Assembly: GCF_029873475.1 (NCBI RefSeq)
Contig: NZ_CP123499.1
Location: 62,001-126,000 of the forward strand
Direction: 5' to 3'
DNA from: Arsenophonus sp. aPb
GTDB taxonomy: Bacteria > Pseudomonadota > Gammaproteobacteria > Enterobacterales > Enterobacteriaceae
Length of the DNA stretch: 64,000 nt
Shown piece by piece: positions 30,401 to 37,836 of this stretch (positions within the stretch are counted from its first letter, which is position 1; every line of letters begins with the position of its first letter). Under the pieces are notes generated by a model. That model had not been told where the DNA came from. It did not search any database and saw nothing but the letters and a program-made list of their open reading frames with translations. The position numbers were made by a program, and so were the translations under genes.

Positions 30401-30585
30401 TGCAATTCTGGCGTCAGCAACTTAAAACAGCCGAGTGTATTTGTATTGAAGGTAACCACTACTCAATTTTGAACAGCAACAACGGGAAACAATTATTCAG
30501 TCAACTAAATCGAATTATCGCCAATGTCATCAACGATAGCGCCGTGACTACGTATTCGCCTATGCTCGAGCAGGCATTAACCTAA
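21484..30585 (+). CDS. Hybrid NRPS-PKS, A-T-C-A-T-KS-KR-T-TE
   Basis: A giant assembly-line protein of about 3033 residues (numbering from 21478). Order: A1 (TSGTTGKPK near 157), T1 (NGGDSLTAM, 538), C (HHALIDG, 720), A2 (TSGSTGLPK, 1197), T2 (LGLTSLRL, 1602, unusual for the GGxS motif), ketosynthase with Cys in TGCSSSL (1832) and His in EAHGTATPLGDP (1967) and LGHAGP (2007), ketoreductase (GGSGGIG, 2445; Tyr in LSYACANG, 2580), T3 (MGGDSIQAL, 2723) and TE (GWSFGA, 2850; GNHYS, 2991). No acyltransferase GHSxG exists between KS and KR, so malonyl must be loaded in trans. Expected product: two amino acids plus one reduced C2 unit. The ATG at 21484 forms an ATGA overlap and has GAGGA nine bases upstream, so it is preferred over 21478. 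Confidence 0.93.
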   Translation: MNIEKPQNLLAAFHHWLQTTPEADAWVDAQQCLSYRELDEKSAMLAAKLAVLVGKPGDIIVLHLEKGADMAIAILAVLKLGASYLCVEPHTPQARLEQLLEDVAPALVLTSSVINCAVPQTIHWVHYSQLPKASPVSTFLGYHSIPQACACLFYTSGTTGKPKAVAVSHQGILHMAWQPDYVTILPGQGVGSVSTPAFDAFSFDFWAALTNGAYTVMLTPDMLCYQGTDSDLKPAAAVDVLFITTALFHSLILGSAPLLASISCLLVGGEALRPKAVRQFYRQFMPNPPQLIQVYGPTECSTFATAWPVPQDFTGDRLPIGQGIGQTQCWVLTPEGELVSDGESGELYLSGPGVALGYYADEQTTRQKFVDCHFTSTPICCYRTGDKARWNNQGQLEWLARIDSQVKVRGFRVDLNELEQHILLAPNIEAAVVLTRENEVSIELVAFVSGKADHLIDFLKSRLPSWMLPHEVHSLPALPLTQNGKIDRQALFQTLTMQNQSKELQLGSEQDAEAALRSLLHHDNFNPQLSLIDNGGDSLTAMRMLSAWQVPAGQAVVTAAELLYNTPVSKVLARLQPVAAQATITFDNDISHVASSEQLRMWFIQQRDPSLYAYATPFLFEFQGLIDDKCLELALNILVKRHGAFRTRLEFDINSQQLLQRVVPYTDFTLVHQQVSDDCWSNWAKAWFRQPFQLGQEIALRACLLTTDRDRQVLLLNMHHALIDGESMNILLRELSQCYAALQRDQQVGLVPLNYSLLHHTAALNLYYQKDSYKQSLNFWRERLPEILAIRRRYGLTPAADMAGERQQLIIDPQTTQAIKVLAKKQGMTLAGLLLSVLGWCWGQWRKQSAVTIGFPDAGRFLPNSEKIIGMLVNTLVWHEQILPDDTLASFLDRSGQELKNIFRYHTVNYADLTELACAMQAEGKSLFDLVFVMENTDFSCLELPGLKIKGSVPDIGSAKFPFLVCVTPQGMATEVILEYQTALFSREEAHFFASQWIRLLQNLTCESAVMNTLSTQFCFPPSSAATVIVNQGQQQALTFDTLRVWLDHQRNLTPNALALVDNNGVTLTYSDLMEQVARMEIFLSQQWKLPYGSVVAIHAHADRHAIIAILAMASRGICFVGLDVNYPDKLINHILTTAGIDAVMVDQAHAASPLLIAQSKLPLIPIDGYLQVINQSPLSPDEAVNADTLMYKVYTSGSTGLPKELAARHSLMLNIVQWQNRIGLDKPARTLQFTSLSFDISHQEICTTLCTGGTLLLAPPAFRRDHQALLRFIQTERVERLYIPYIVLQSLAETAQALKIEPNCLCEIVSAGEMLFCTEAIKNLFRQSPGSRLINMYGTSETHVVTSYTLQGEPDNWPTAVPVGYPADNCGVYIVDESNQLLDDQQQIGQIAITGMHVWPCYQNNPSANQQKFCQLSLNGQHQLAYLTGDIGHYDSQGRLNYLERLDHQVKINGYRVECGQLETLLLESGYFHSVAVMAQQGQLLAYLRLKSPETQVSTTELYQRLQQWLPAGALKMEFRVVDALSTTPSGKIDRAGLARLLWHPLPDDNLSVQHIIRRQATNQRSVADWRYLLSQLIEKELGRKPSSEQTKFFALGLTSLRLIKIHVALIQAGATTLKLNDLFEHASIDELSYFLAGETMTPPSILSTATEQTRLTESPTDENTIAVIGMAINVSQCADLATFWHAVMDSRELVERDRSLLTIGSDDEERKVAVRSSLSGIFDFDPNWFGISPQEAKRMDPQQRHMLMSVVQALENAGYSSREDLASVGIVASTGDAFYQRWLERRNCTESRNSDPFFLGLSYQKDFVATKVAYYLGLGGPALTVQTGCSSSLVAVHQACNALNMGDAEMMVVAGVNIDPDAVQGYKWAPGHIFSRQGSTNPFSDNADGTLTTNGCGVVILKPLAAARRDNDRIYAVITGSAINNDGRDKAGYTAPSVAGQAKVISSALTRAGIAADRIGYVEAHGTATPLGDPIEIAALSRAFSSTTHKTGFCHISSVKSQLGHAGPAAGILGLIRAALALYHQVLPANVGYQRANPLLEIDKTPFTTSATSRQWKSDTLRYAGVSSFGMGGTNAHLILREPRQEERCSHSVKQQGSCLAPFSAATPQALQQLIVQVLNVMRTSSLDLSTLCARLSLHKPQPIRHLGIWNDLAKAQAEMESWLTQGQNNQQILRRIDRLQNNQQLSPAQAQQCRDWLLDEESSWPVSRVNNHPASWQFSTTNFNFAPFMLLPAEVPAKLATKQWRYTPCWQVVAQPQMTVADLCLVIGILPDNVQLTARQVLVLSPEEKLDHLLKQAANTAGNVQILWVSSVGESAVELLLNLTHVIQAASQCLPNRTLELNLLTVNALSTAAGEVILPEQAMLTSALNVIMQEHPQIHCALFDCCANSPTVAIGYGLSQHGIVYARRSKQWLKLSYQPLVEQPLHQLPMLLPSGTYVVLGGSGGIGQALVQAIAAIAPHSQFVLVSRRVNKDPVTLHLAGQCEYESLSCDITDITEVQSLTNLLQARYNHIQGILHCAGVPAGALIARHQCVDDFSVVEEKIRSCAALEILQTLEPRWIICSSSMSAIHGGVGQLSYACANGYLDAWVAAKAASQQNCCYRTINWDIWQDGGMSIHELPAGLRRHDNLLHLSIGITRREGAEMLYQAMSSPQIQQLVCTTGFAESRWFYQQHIPSRPSVVASFDTADKFSLPLIRKLYAEHLGLAESNNDTSWESMGGDSIQALELLDELNNKSPRPFTLAEFMQLDTPEALYRFITEDTAKPAQQVNKVELAQIVLLHPIGGDLLAYREMLKMLDSRIGVIQIQDPMLGGQILTEDTLVERAAVYCRQVLPQLKENCPLIIVGWSFGALLAYQMAAMSELQSKKPVLVMLDPPAASAWQTPPTDDSQLHGFAKELNYKLHDITLPQVKLLMMGEESDGLDLSPFTRNYVGNLLQAFRRNLTCLRSFIPSCPPRVITYLIYASQSQQAMQFWRQQLKTAECICIEGNHYSILNSNNGKQLFSQLNRIIANVINDSAVTTYSPMLEQALT

Positions 30586-30925
30586 CTTGCGAGGGATAGC
30601 CTTGCTTGCAAAACCAATGAATGTTGAAGGGAAAGTGCAAAACAAATCTGACAACATTGATTGGTTATGTAAAGAGTTTTGACCTTTGTGGCAAAGAGTG
30701 TGTGCTAGGTGCAGCTTTACCAATCGTACAGAAAAAAGAAAGGCTATTGGTTAAAAAAGTGTATTGGAAACAATATGACGCAAGCTGACGCGAAGAAAAG
30801 GTGGAGCAAAATTAAACCTTCACTGGAGATGAAAAATGGCTCACTTTTAAGTGGCTATTCATAATGGCGTAATTAATTGTTTTATAGATTTTTATTTTGG
30901 TTGTTATTAGCGATAGATTAGTTAA
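30586..30925. other. Intergenic gap between assembly line and PPTase
   Basis: 340 bases with no convincing reading frame. It has no clean terminator, so the PPTase gene may be co-transcribed with the synthetase genes; an imperfect inverted repeat ATGGCTCACTT / AAGTGGCTAT is near 30836-30860. The PPTase start has only a weak ribosome site. Confidence 0.5.
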
Positions 30926-31639
30926 ATGCTCACTTCAATCACGACTGGCTCTGCTCCACCTTTTATTCGCTATTTTGAGGTGGGGATGGTTATCCATTTA
31001 CCTTGCTTACGTTACTGTTTGGTTAATTTTGATATTCGCTGTTATCAGGACGAATTATTTGCCTATTTTGCTATTCCTTTTCCTCAATCACTAAATTCCG
31101 CGGTGGTTAAACGTCGAGCAGAATATGTGGCAGTACGATATGCAACTAAAATACTGCTTCAAATTGAAGGATGTAATAACACACCCGGTATTGGGTGGGA
31201 TCGCGCACCAGTTTGGCCATCAGGATGGTGTGGTAGCCTTTCTCATACCGATGGATATGCTATCGCGTTAGTGACGTCACAGGAAGCAGGCCTGATACCA
31301 GGCGTCGATATCGAGACATTCTCTTCGTTAACAATAAGAGAGACAGCAAATCTTTTTTCTTCTTTGGATGAACAAGCACTGCTGGTGGATAGTGGTATTG
31401 ATTATGAAATCGCATTATTAATTACGTTTTCCGCCAAAGAAAGTTTATTCAAGGCACTCTACCCTGAAGTCAGACATTTGTTTGGTTTTGAAGCAGCCAG
31501 AGTTTGTAAAATAGAGGTTTTACATCAACGAATTACACTCGAATTGACCCAATCGCTCACTCAGTATCGAGCAAAAGGTAGCCAGATAGTGGGCTATTAT
31601 ATCTTGCGCGACAATCAGGTTATTACTTTCTTTGCCTGA
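30926..31639 (+). CDS. 4'-phosphopantetheinyl transferase (EntD/Sfp-like)
   Basis: The 237-residue enzyme transfers 4'-phosphopantetheine from CoA to the conserved serine of carrier domains and would activate the four T domains of the two synthetases upstream. EntD-class motifs are present: WPSGWCGSLSHTDGYAIA (residues about 95-112), the Mg-binding GVDIE (near 131) and FSAKESLFKALYP (near 173). It is on the same strand about 340 bases after the NRPS-PKS gene, and its base composition resembles that cluster. Broad-specificity PPTases of this class are common next to NRPS/PKS genes. The start is uncertain because the ribosome site is weak; an internal ATG 24 codons in would still keep all motifs. 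Confidence 0.9.
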   Translation: MLTSITTGSAPPFIRYFEVGMVIHLPCLRYCLVNFDIRCYQDELFAYFAIPFPQSLNSAVVKRRAEYVAVRYATKILLQIEGCNNTPGIGWDRAPVWPSGWCGSLSHTDGYAIALVTSQEAGLIPGVDIETFSSLTIRETANLFSSLDEQALLVDSGIDYEIALLITFSAKESLFKALYPEVRHLFGFEAARVCKIEVLHQRITLELTQSLTQYRAKGSQIVGYYILRDNQVITFFA

Positions 31640-31748
31640 AATATCAAGGTTATCTCTCAGGATAACAACGTTTATAGCTAGGTGTAAGTAAAAGAAATTT
31701 TTTAGGCAGTACTAATGGAGAGAAGAACCTAAATTAGTAACATTATTT

Positions 31749-31776
31749 AATATGCCTTGCGGGGGCAAGGCATATT
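31749..31776 (+). terminator. Strong hairpin after the PPTase gene
   Basis: A perfect 12-base stem AATATGCCTTGC / GCAAGGCATATT with loop GGGG lies 110 bases after the PPTase stop. There is no following T-run, so efficient intrinsic termination is uncertain; it could protect the 3' end or be a repeat. The rest of 31640-31960 shows nothing recognisable. Confidence 0.5.
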
Positions 31777-31960
31777 AGTTATCGCATATTGAATCATTTT
31801 CCGTTGTTCACATCCCTTTTGTCAGACTAGATTTGGTTTAACGCTTTTTGCTTTTAAATCATTTTTCAGCTTATTAATTTGTGATGAGTATATCGCTGAA
31901 CCCTTTTTTTCCTGAGTTCTTTGTTGATTAAAAAAACATATGCTTTGTGGTTAGTTTTAC

Positions 31961-32953
31961 TTATTTTTTAGCCAGCCACGGTGATTTTGTACTCCAAAAA
32001 ATGATATCGGCTCCGAGGTAATCTTCAGCAAATTGTACAAACTCGGCCTTGCTGAATGGCTTACCCGTCTTTTTATTTATGTAGGTTAAGGTTGGCTCCT
32101 GCACTGCCATGGCAACAAGGGCTAATTTATTTTTGTATTGATTGAAGAAGGGGTATGAGTTTTTCATTTGCGCCTTACGATTGGGGACAATATCAGGTCC
32201 ACCGAGGCCAATGTCATGAGTACTGGCGAACTTGAATAATCGGCTCATATAATTTTTGTCATTGTTCCATTCGCACGGCCAGAAATTAACATATTGCACT
32301 ACATGTGATTTGGTAAACACCTTTCGTGCAAAGGCGAGATTTTCTATTTCACTGGCGAAGTAGTTATCACAGGAAAATCCTTTAGGTAGAGCATTCTCAT
32401 CTAAATCAATGGCAGTTTCAGGTAAGTTCACTCCATATATCTGGCCATCAAAACGCTTAGCAAGTGCAGCCAATAGCGCTTGATAACGATGACGTACCGC
32501 AGGATCCCATTGCTGTGCCACCCAACCAGAGCCTACCATATTTCCCTCACCTGGATTATCAAACTGTGGTGACACTCCACCGTTATAAATTGGATCATTC
32601 AACAGATAATCAGGAACGTAGCGGGCATTTGGTTCGAAAAATCGATCTTGAATCTGGATAAATAATTTTTTTCTAGCTTTCTTAAGGCGTGACAGATCCA
32701 TTTCAATCTTCGAGAAGTCGTATTTGTCTCTTTCTGGTTCGAGTAAACGCCAATTGTAAACAATCTGTACGCCGTGAATATCGCTACGTTCTAAAATGGC
32801 TGATACCGATTCGAAATCATCGGAACTGGTATAAATGAAGTTTTTCGGTTCTTTAGCAAAGGTTGATAAGGGCGTTACGATAGTGAGGCTAACCGCTACG
32901 ATGATGAGTTTTTTTCTCAATATCTTTTTGATGATAGTAAACATGATATCCAC
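31961..32953 (-). CDS. Secreted glycoside-hydrolase-like TIM-barrel protein
   Basis: A 330-residue protein with a signal peptide (KKILRKKLIIVAVSLTIV then a cut after TFA, about residue 33) and therefore probably periplasmic or secreted. The segment VYNWRLLEPERDKYDFSKI (near 65) matches the start of clan-A glycosidases such as the beta-galactosidase-like families (WxxLEPxxGxYDF). Candidate catalytic acids are Glu in YGVNLPETAID (near 180) and Glu in AMAVQEPTLTY (near 287), the strand-4 and strand-7 positions of this fold. The exact family and substrate cannot be told. It is transcribed away from the exporter gene that follows and shows no operon partner. A second start (MFTIIKK) three codons in is equally possible. 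Confidence 0.65.
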   Translation of the reverse strand: MDIMFTIIKKILRKKLIIVAVSLTIVTPLSTFAKEPKNFIYTSSDDFESVSAILERSDIHGVQIVYNWRLLEPERDKYDFSKIEMDLSRLKKARKKLFIQIQDRFFEPNARYVPDYLLNDPIYNGGVSPQFDNPGEGNMVGSGWVAQQWDPAVRHRYQALLAALAKRFDGQIYGVNLPETAIDLDENALPKGFSCDNYFASEIENLAFARKVFTKSHVVQYVNFWPCEWNNDKNYMSRLFKFASTHDIGLGGPDIVPNRKAQMKNSYPFFNQYKNKLALVAMAVQEPTLTYINKKTGKPFSKAEFVQFAEDYLGADIIFWSTKSPWLAKK

Positions 32954-33692
32954 AAGTTCGTTACTTATAAGTCAAAATCTAGCACAAAGAACACGTGACG
33001 CGCTATGTTTTTAATTTGGGGCAACAGCCTTAGTTTAATGTGCAGAAAGAAGATGATTTATACGCGTATACAGCAAAGAAAATTCTGATTCTTATTGAAC
33101 AAATAGCAATTAAAACATAACTATGAAAATTTATTATGTGAAATTTAACAAGAATATAAATATAAACATACTAAATAACTAAAGCTTATTATTGATTCTT
33201 GTGATCCTTATAAAACTCAATCGTCATTTTTAATCAAGAAAGATAACTGAAGAGTAATTGTTGTAATGGACAATCTAATAGCGATTAAGTAATTAATGAA
33301 TATAAACGACAAATTTTTTAACAAACACAAAAGATATGCGAGTTCTTTTTTACTATTGCTTAGTGAATGGTAACCTCTTTTTTAGCTAATTTATTATAAA
33401 AAATATTTTATTATAATATTAGTGAATAATGTTTTTATTTTATATGTTAAAAATATAATTATTTTCAGCATAAATAACCAACTATTCATTTATGAGATGG
33501 ATATTTCTTTACACTATTAATAGATTTTTGATAGGGTAATTTTACAATTTTACTTATTTCTTTAGTATGAAGTCGTTACATGATTGCTCATTTTTTATTC
33601 AATTGAGGCAAGTAAATTTATACTGTAAATTAAAATAGCGTTAAAAAATTCATAGCAAGAATATTTTTATTTTAGTGTCAGGGAGTGATTTT
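32954..33692. other. AT-rich intergenic region
   Basis: About 740 bases of very AT-rich DNA between divergent genes. I see no gene, RNA gene or repeat array. It must hold the promoters of the glycosidase-like gene and of the 33693/33925 gene pair. Confidence 0.5.
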
Positions 33693-33950
33693 ATGAGGGT
33701 TTTTTGCTGTTTTCTCATCGTAATGAAAACTTGTTTATCAATATTTAAACGTAAGCTTCTATTATATTTTCTCTTGATAAATAAATTATTAAATAATGTT
33801 ATTCAGATTAATTATTTTGAAAATCTATTTTGTCTAGATGCTTTTCTATTAAATGATAAGCAAAATTATCAGGTTAATTCTGCTGGTGGGCAATATCAAT
33901 GGATGCTTTTTACACTGATTAACGATGAAGACCCCTGTTCTGCCGATTAA
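33693..33950 (+). CDS. Hypothetical small protein overlapping the exporter gene
   Basis: An 85-codon open frame that I do not recognise. The ATG at 33693 has a good AGGGAG ribosome site seven bases upstream. The N-terminal 35 residues are hydrophobic and basic (SIFKRKLLLYFLLINKLL), so it could be a membrane-anchored or signal-bearing peptide. The C-terminal end (GGQYQWMLFTLINDEDPC) overlaps the start of the MMPL gene by 26 bases, which would couple their translation. It may instead be the end of a decayed gene that once preceded the exporter. Confidence 0.35.
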   Translation: MRVFCCFLIVMKTCLSIFKRKLLLYFLLINKLLNNVIQINYFENLFCLDAFLLNDKQNYQVNSAGGQYQWMLFTLINDEDPCSAD

Positions 33951-36249
33951 ATTTTTGCATTGGGGAGCAGTTATCTGGCTCTTTATTTGTTTGCTATTAA
34001 TAGCATTATTAGCATTGTTACCGAATGTACGATTTAGTGACAATATTCTAACGTGGTTACCGCAAAAAAATTTAAACCATCCATCTCCTTCGCTTGATAA
34101 TGATTTTATGCAGCCGGTCGAGCAACAATTACTATGGTTAATAAGTCCGGGAAAGCAGCCAGATTCATCGGTGGCAGAACATTGGTTAGCATTGTTGCGT
34201 TTAGAACCTGGTATTAGTTATGTTAAAGGCCCGATTAATACTCAACGACAGAAACAACTAGAAGGAAGCATACTTTCTCATTGTCGTAAAGATGAACAAT
34301 TTCCAGCGGAACCAGTATTACAAAATCATAATAATGCTCATGCTCAGTGGATATTTTCTCAAATTTATGACGTTTTATCTGATAATTACAAAAATTCTCT
34401 TATTGATCCTCTAATAATAATGCCTAATACTTGGCAAAAATTAGCACAAAATACCAGTCAGTTATGTCTACAAAATGGCTGGATTATAATACAAGATTAT
34501 CAAGGGCAATATTGGTATCTTATTTATGGAGAACTGATAGATTCGTCTTTTAATATGCATAGAATCGATCAGCTAGTAACAAATTTAGAAACCAAAGCGA
34601 AACAATTTACGGCTGATTATCCACAGGCACAAATTTTATCACGTGGTACTATGCTATATAGTGATTATAAGAGCCAGCAGATAAAAGAGGATATTTTTAC
34701 TTTTGGCATTATTACCGTATTGGGAATGGGTTCACTAATCTTGGTTATTTTTCGTTCATTTCGTTCATTATTACTTTGTTTTTTATCAATTGGCATTGGT
34801 GCGTTAGTTGCAAGTATTACTACATTATTCGTGTTTGGTGAATTATATTTAATTACGTTAGTAATGAACATAAGCATCATAGGGCTATCGGTAGACTATT
34901 CTCTTTACTATCTCACAGAACGTATGGTTTATGGCCATCAAGCAGATCCTTGGCAAAGTCTTAAAAAAATACAAGCGACATTATTATTAGTACTTATTAC
35001 TACTGTAACTGCTTATATTATTATGATGTTTACGCCTTTTCCTGAAATTTGCCAAATGATATTTTTCGCTGCAGTAAGTTTTATTGGCTCATATTTAACG
35101 GTTGTTTTTTGGTTTCCATGGTTATGTCGTGGCATACCAGTAAGAGCAGTACCCGCTAAAACTTTTATATTGTTCTGGTTTAGAGCTTGGCAACGATACA
35201 AAATGTTACGTATTGGATTACCACTTTTTGTTGGTATAGCGTCATTAGTTGGATTGGCAATGTTTAAAATTAATGATGATGTCTCTTCGCTTCAAGTGTT
35301 GCCTCCAGTGATTTTATCTCAGGAAACTATCATTAGTTTAACCACTAACAAGAGTGATCAAAAATGGTTTATGATCTATGGTGATAATTCTAAAGAAACA
35401 TTCAAGCGTCTTAAAGCTTTTATTATGAAACTTAATATAGCGAAAAAACGTGGTTGGTTAACAAATTATCATCTTATTCCATTTGATTCAGAACAAAATC
35501 AATATCGCGATACGACCCTTGTTCGCAATCTTACTTTAACAGAAGACCAAGCCAATCATCGTACAGGAAATGTTTTAGAAAAATTAAAAATGACTTTAAT
35601 GCTAAGTCAAATTGAGCAATATGCTGAAAATTCAATCAACGAGAGTTGGCGTCTGATATGGACAACTTTGGCAGATGGTAGAAATGGTATTTTGATTCCG
35701 GTAGATGGTGTTAACAATAGCGCTGCGCTTTCAGCCTTAGCTGAAGCACTTCCAGGGGTAGAATGGATAGATAGTAAAGCGGTTTTTAATGAAATATTTA
35801 GCCTATATCGTATGATTATTGCGGGGTTGTTATTTGCGGCACTTGGCGTGATTGCTGCTTGTATGATAGCTAAATTGGGTCTATGTCATGGGGTGATTAG
35901 TTTATTACCTTCAATATTGTCATTAGTCAGTAGCCTTGCCATGCTAGCGTTTACTGGACATTGCCTAAATATTTTTTCACTATTAGCTTTGGTTTTAGTG
36001 CTGGGCATTGGTATTAATTATACATTTTTTCTGACTAATGCAAATAATGAACCACTTAGTGCTTTATTTACGATTACTTTAGCTATGATGACAACACTTT
36101 TGACTTTAAGTGTACTAGTTTTTAGTAATAGCTTAACAATTAGTAGTTTTGGAATTGTTTTATGTAGTGGGATTTTTGTTGCTTATTTGTTATCACCCAT
36201 GGTGATGTTTAAATGTAAAGAAAAAATTACTATAAAATTTAGTAGCTAA
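33925..36249 (+). CDS. MMPL/RND-superfamily exporter
   Basis: A 774-residue inner-membrane protein with the duplicated RND plan. TM1 is at about 12-36, followed by a periplasmic domain (about 40-250), a five-helix bundle (about 253-395), a second single helix near 425-443, a second periplasmic domain (about 445-625) and a final helix bundle (about 630-765). VMNISIIGLSVDYSLYYLTE (near 310) is the characteristic TM4 segment with the proton-relay Asp. Size and layout fit the predicted exporters (COG4258 type) found in aryl-polyene/flexirubin clusters, which move lipids toward the outer membrane. None of the other genes of such a cluster is visible here, so it may be an orphan or may work for a neighbouring pathway; that is inference. 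Confidence 0.82.
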   Translation: MKTPVLPIKFLHWGAVIWLFICLLLIALLALLPNVRFSDNILTWLPQKNLNHPSPSLDNDFMQPVEQQLLWLISPGKQPDSSVAEHWLALLRLEPGISYVKGPINTQRQKQLEGSILSHCRKDEQFPAEPVLQNHNNAHAQWIFSQIYDVLSDNYKNSLIDPLIIMPNTWQKLAQNTSQLCLQNGWIIIQDYQGQYWYLIYGELIDSSFNMHRIDQLVTNLETKAKQFTADYPQAQILSRGTMLYSDYKSQQIKEDIFTFGIITVLGMGSLILVIFRSFRSLLLCFLSIGIGALVASITTLFVFGELYLITLVMNISIIGLSVDYSLYYLTERMVYGHQADPWQSLKKIQATLLLVLITTVTAYIIMMFTPFPEICQMIFFAAVSFIGSYLTVVFWFPWLCRGIPVRAVPAKTFILFWFRAWQRYKMLRIGLPLFVGIASLVGLAMFKINDDVSSLQVLPPVILSQETIISLTTNKSDQKWFMIYGDNSKETFKRLKAFIMKLNIAKKRGWLTNYHLIPFDSEQNQYRDTTLVRNLTLTEDQANHRTGNVLEKLKMTLMLSQIEQYAENSINESWRLIWTTLADGRNGILIPVDGVNNSAALSALAEALPGVEWIDSKAVFNEIFSLYRMIIAGLLFAALGVIAACMIAKLGLCHGVISLLPSILSLVSSLAMLAFTGHCLNIFSLLALVLVLGIGINYTFFLTNANNEPLSALFTITLAMMTTLLTLSVLVFSNSLTISSFGIVLCSGIFVAYLLSPMVMFKCKEKITIKFSS

Positions 36250-36726
36250 CTCATCTTAATATTACTTTTTATTTATCATAAACTTATATTCTATAATCAG
36301 CTGCATCTAAAGACTGACGTCATAAATTTTATAACATTAAACTAATTTATAATTAGCTAAAACTGCATTAATGTTAAATTTTTGTTGACATAAATCTTTT
36401 TGCTAAGTAGATTTCGAATGCCGCAATGGTTATTTCATCGTTTCAGGAATTAAATTCATTTTATCTGGTTAGGAAAAGTTTTTATAGTATTGATACTTTG
36501 CGGTGTAAATAAAAGTTAAAGATCGCATGTTACTTAGAACGTATAATTTTTTATTATATTAATCTTTATTAGTAGTTATGAAGTAGGTATTTATTTAAAG
36601 AATGGAATTTAATATAGCATTTGTAGGTGTATACGGTAAATGTTCTAAAAATTATTTAGTTTGGGATAATTGATGGTTAGAAAATATTAAATTACATGTT
36701 TTCATAAAAATTTAGGGGGGTAAATA
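36250..36726. other. Intergenic region
   Basis: 477 AT-rich bases with no supported gene. A strong ribosome site, AGGGGGG, ends it just before the SGNH-hydrolase start at 36727. Confidence 0.5.
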
Positions 36727-37836
36727 ATGAAATATAAACAAATGACCCATCAGGAAGCTGTGAAAAGATGTTATGAACTTACACCACAACTGCGTGAATA
36801 TGATGAATTTATGTACTTAAGCGTTCGCTGGCTTCCTTACACTATGTTTTTTCACCAAAAGAATTATCGATCAGCTGTGATTAATACCGATGAAATGGGC
36901 TTCCGAATAAGTAAATCATTTTCTGGTTGGGTTTCACCAACTAATTTTCCAACCGATGAATTAGTTAACATTGTTATTGGTGGTTCGACTGCAATGGGAA
37001 CCGGAGCTACTTCGGATGCATATACAATTTCTTCGATACTTTCTAAGTTGACTGGAGAAATCTGGCTTAATTTTGGTGGTAGTGGATATAATTGTGTGCA
37101 GGAAGCAATTCTTTTTATGCTGAATCAGCATCGGTTTAAAAAAATAAAAAATATTATTATCTTAAGTGGTCTTAGTACATTAACTTTTGAGGGGCTTCCC
37201 GACGATTTTACCTCAGAATATGGTAAATATTATTATTCTTACGAACTGGTTCATTATATGAATAAATATAATGAAGATTTAACGTATGGAATGAATTCTA
37301 ATGCGCTATGCGATAATAGTGCTGCAAAAAAGTTTATCCCAAGGCTTGCTGATAGATTAAATAATTGGCTTGATGATCTTGCTCAAAACCCAATGGAAAA
37401 GGAATATACTGATACCTACGTAGATATTAAGGAACGTATCAATCGAGCAGTTAAAATGACGGTTCAATCAGCAGTTCAGATAAAACAATTAGCCAAAAAG
37501 CATGATGCTAAAGTGTATTATATCCTTCAGCCACTATCTCGATGGAGCAAAGAGCAATTTCATAAAGAGGAAGAAGCGATGTTTTATGCAGTAAAGGCTT
37601 GTGCAAATAAGTTTTGGCAATTATTTGATCATTTATGTGCCTTAGACTTACATAAAAAGTATTCCTCACAGCTTGAAGCGGGTTGCCAAAAAGAAAACAT
37701 ACCTTATTATGATATGAATTTTTTAATGAGACTATCACCTAAAATTCACGATAATATTTATGTTGACCACCTTCATTTTAATAATTTAGGATATGGAGAG
37801 CTAGGAAGGTTAATTTATGAAAAAATTCTTAATTAA
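36727..37836 (+). CDS. SGNH/GDSL-like hydrolase
   Basis: A 369-residue protein without signal peptide or membrane helices. The block I nucleophile is Ser87 in IVIGGSTAMGTGATSD, block II Gly is in LNFGGSGYN (near 117), and the block V Asp-x-x-His is Asp347-His350 in YVDHLHFNNLGY. These mark an esterase or acyl-hydrolase of the SGNH superfamily, working on acyl or acetyl esters. The region between holds the helical insert LIYEK-type ends and an unusual long N-terminus (first 75 residues) before the catalytic strand. The very strong ribosome site suggests good translation. It stands alone between long gaps; a link to the NRPS or exporter genes is possible but not shown. Confidence 0.78.
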   Translation: MKYKQMTHQEAVKRCYELTPQLREYDEFMYLSVRWLPYTMFFHQKNYRSAVINTDEMGFRISKSFSGWVSPTNFPTDELVNIVIGGSTAMGTGATSDAYTISSILSKLTGEIWLNFGGSGYNCVQEAILFMLNQHRFKKIKNIIILSGLSTLTFEGLPDDFTSEYGKYYYSYELVHYMNKYNEDLTYGMNSNALCDNSAAKKFIPRLADRLNNWLDDLAQNPMEKEYTDTYVDIKERINRAVKMTVQSAVQIKQLAKKHDAKVYYILQPLSRWSKEQFHKEEEAMFYAVKACANKFWQLFDHLCALDLHKKYSSQLEAGCQKENIPYYDMNFLMRLSPKIHDNIYVDHLHFNNLGYGELGRLIYEKILN

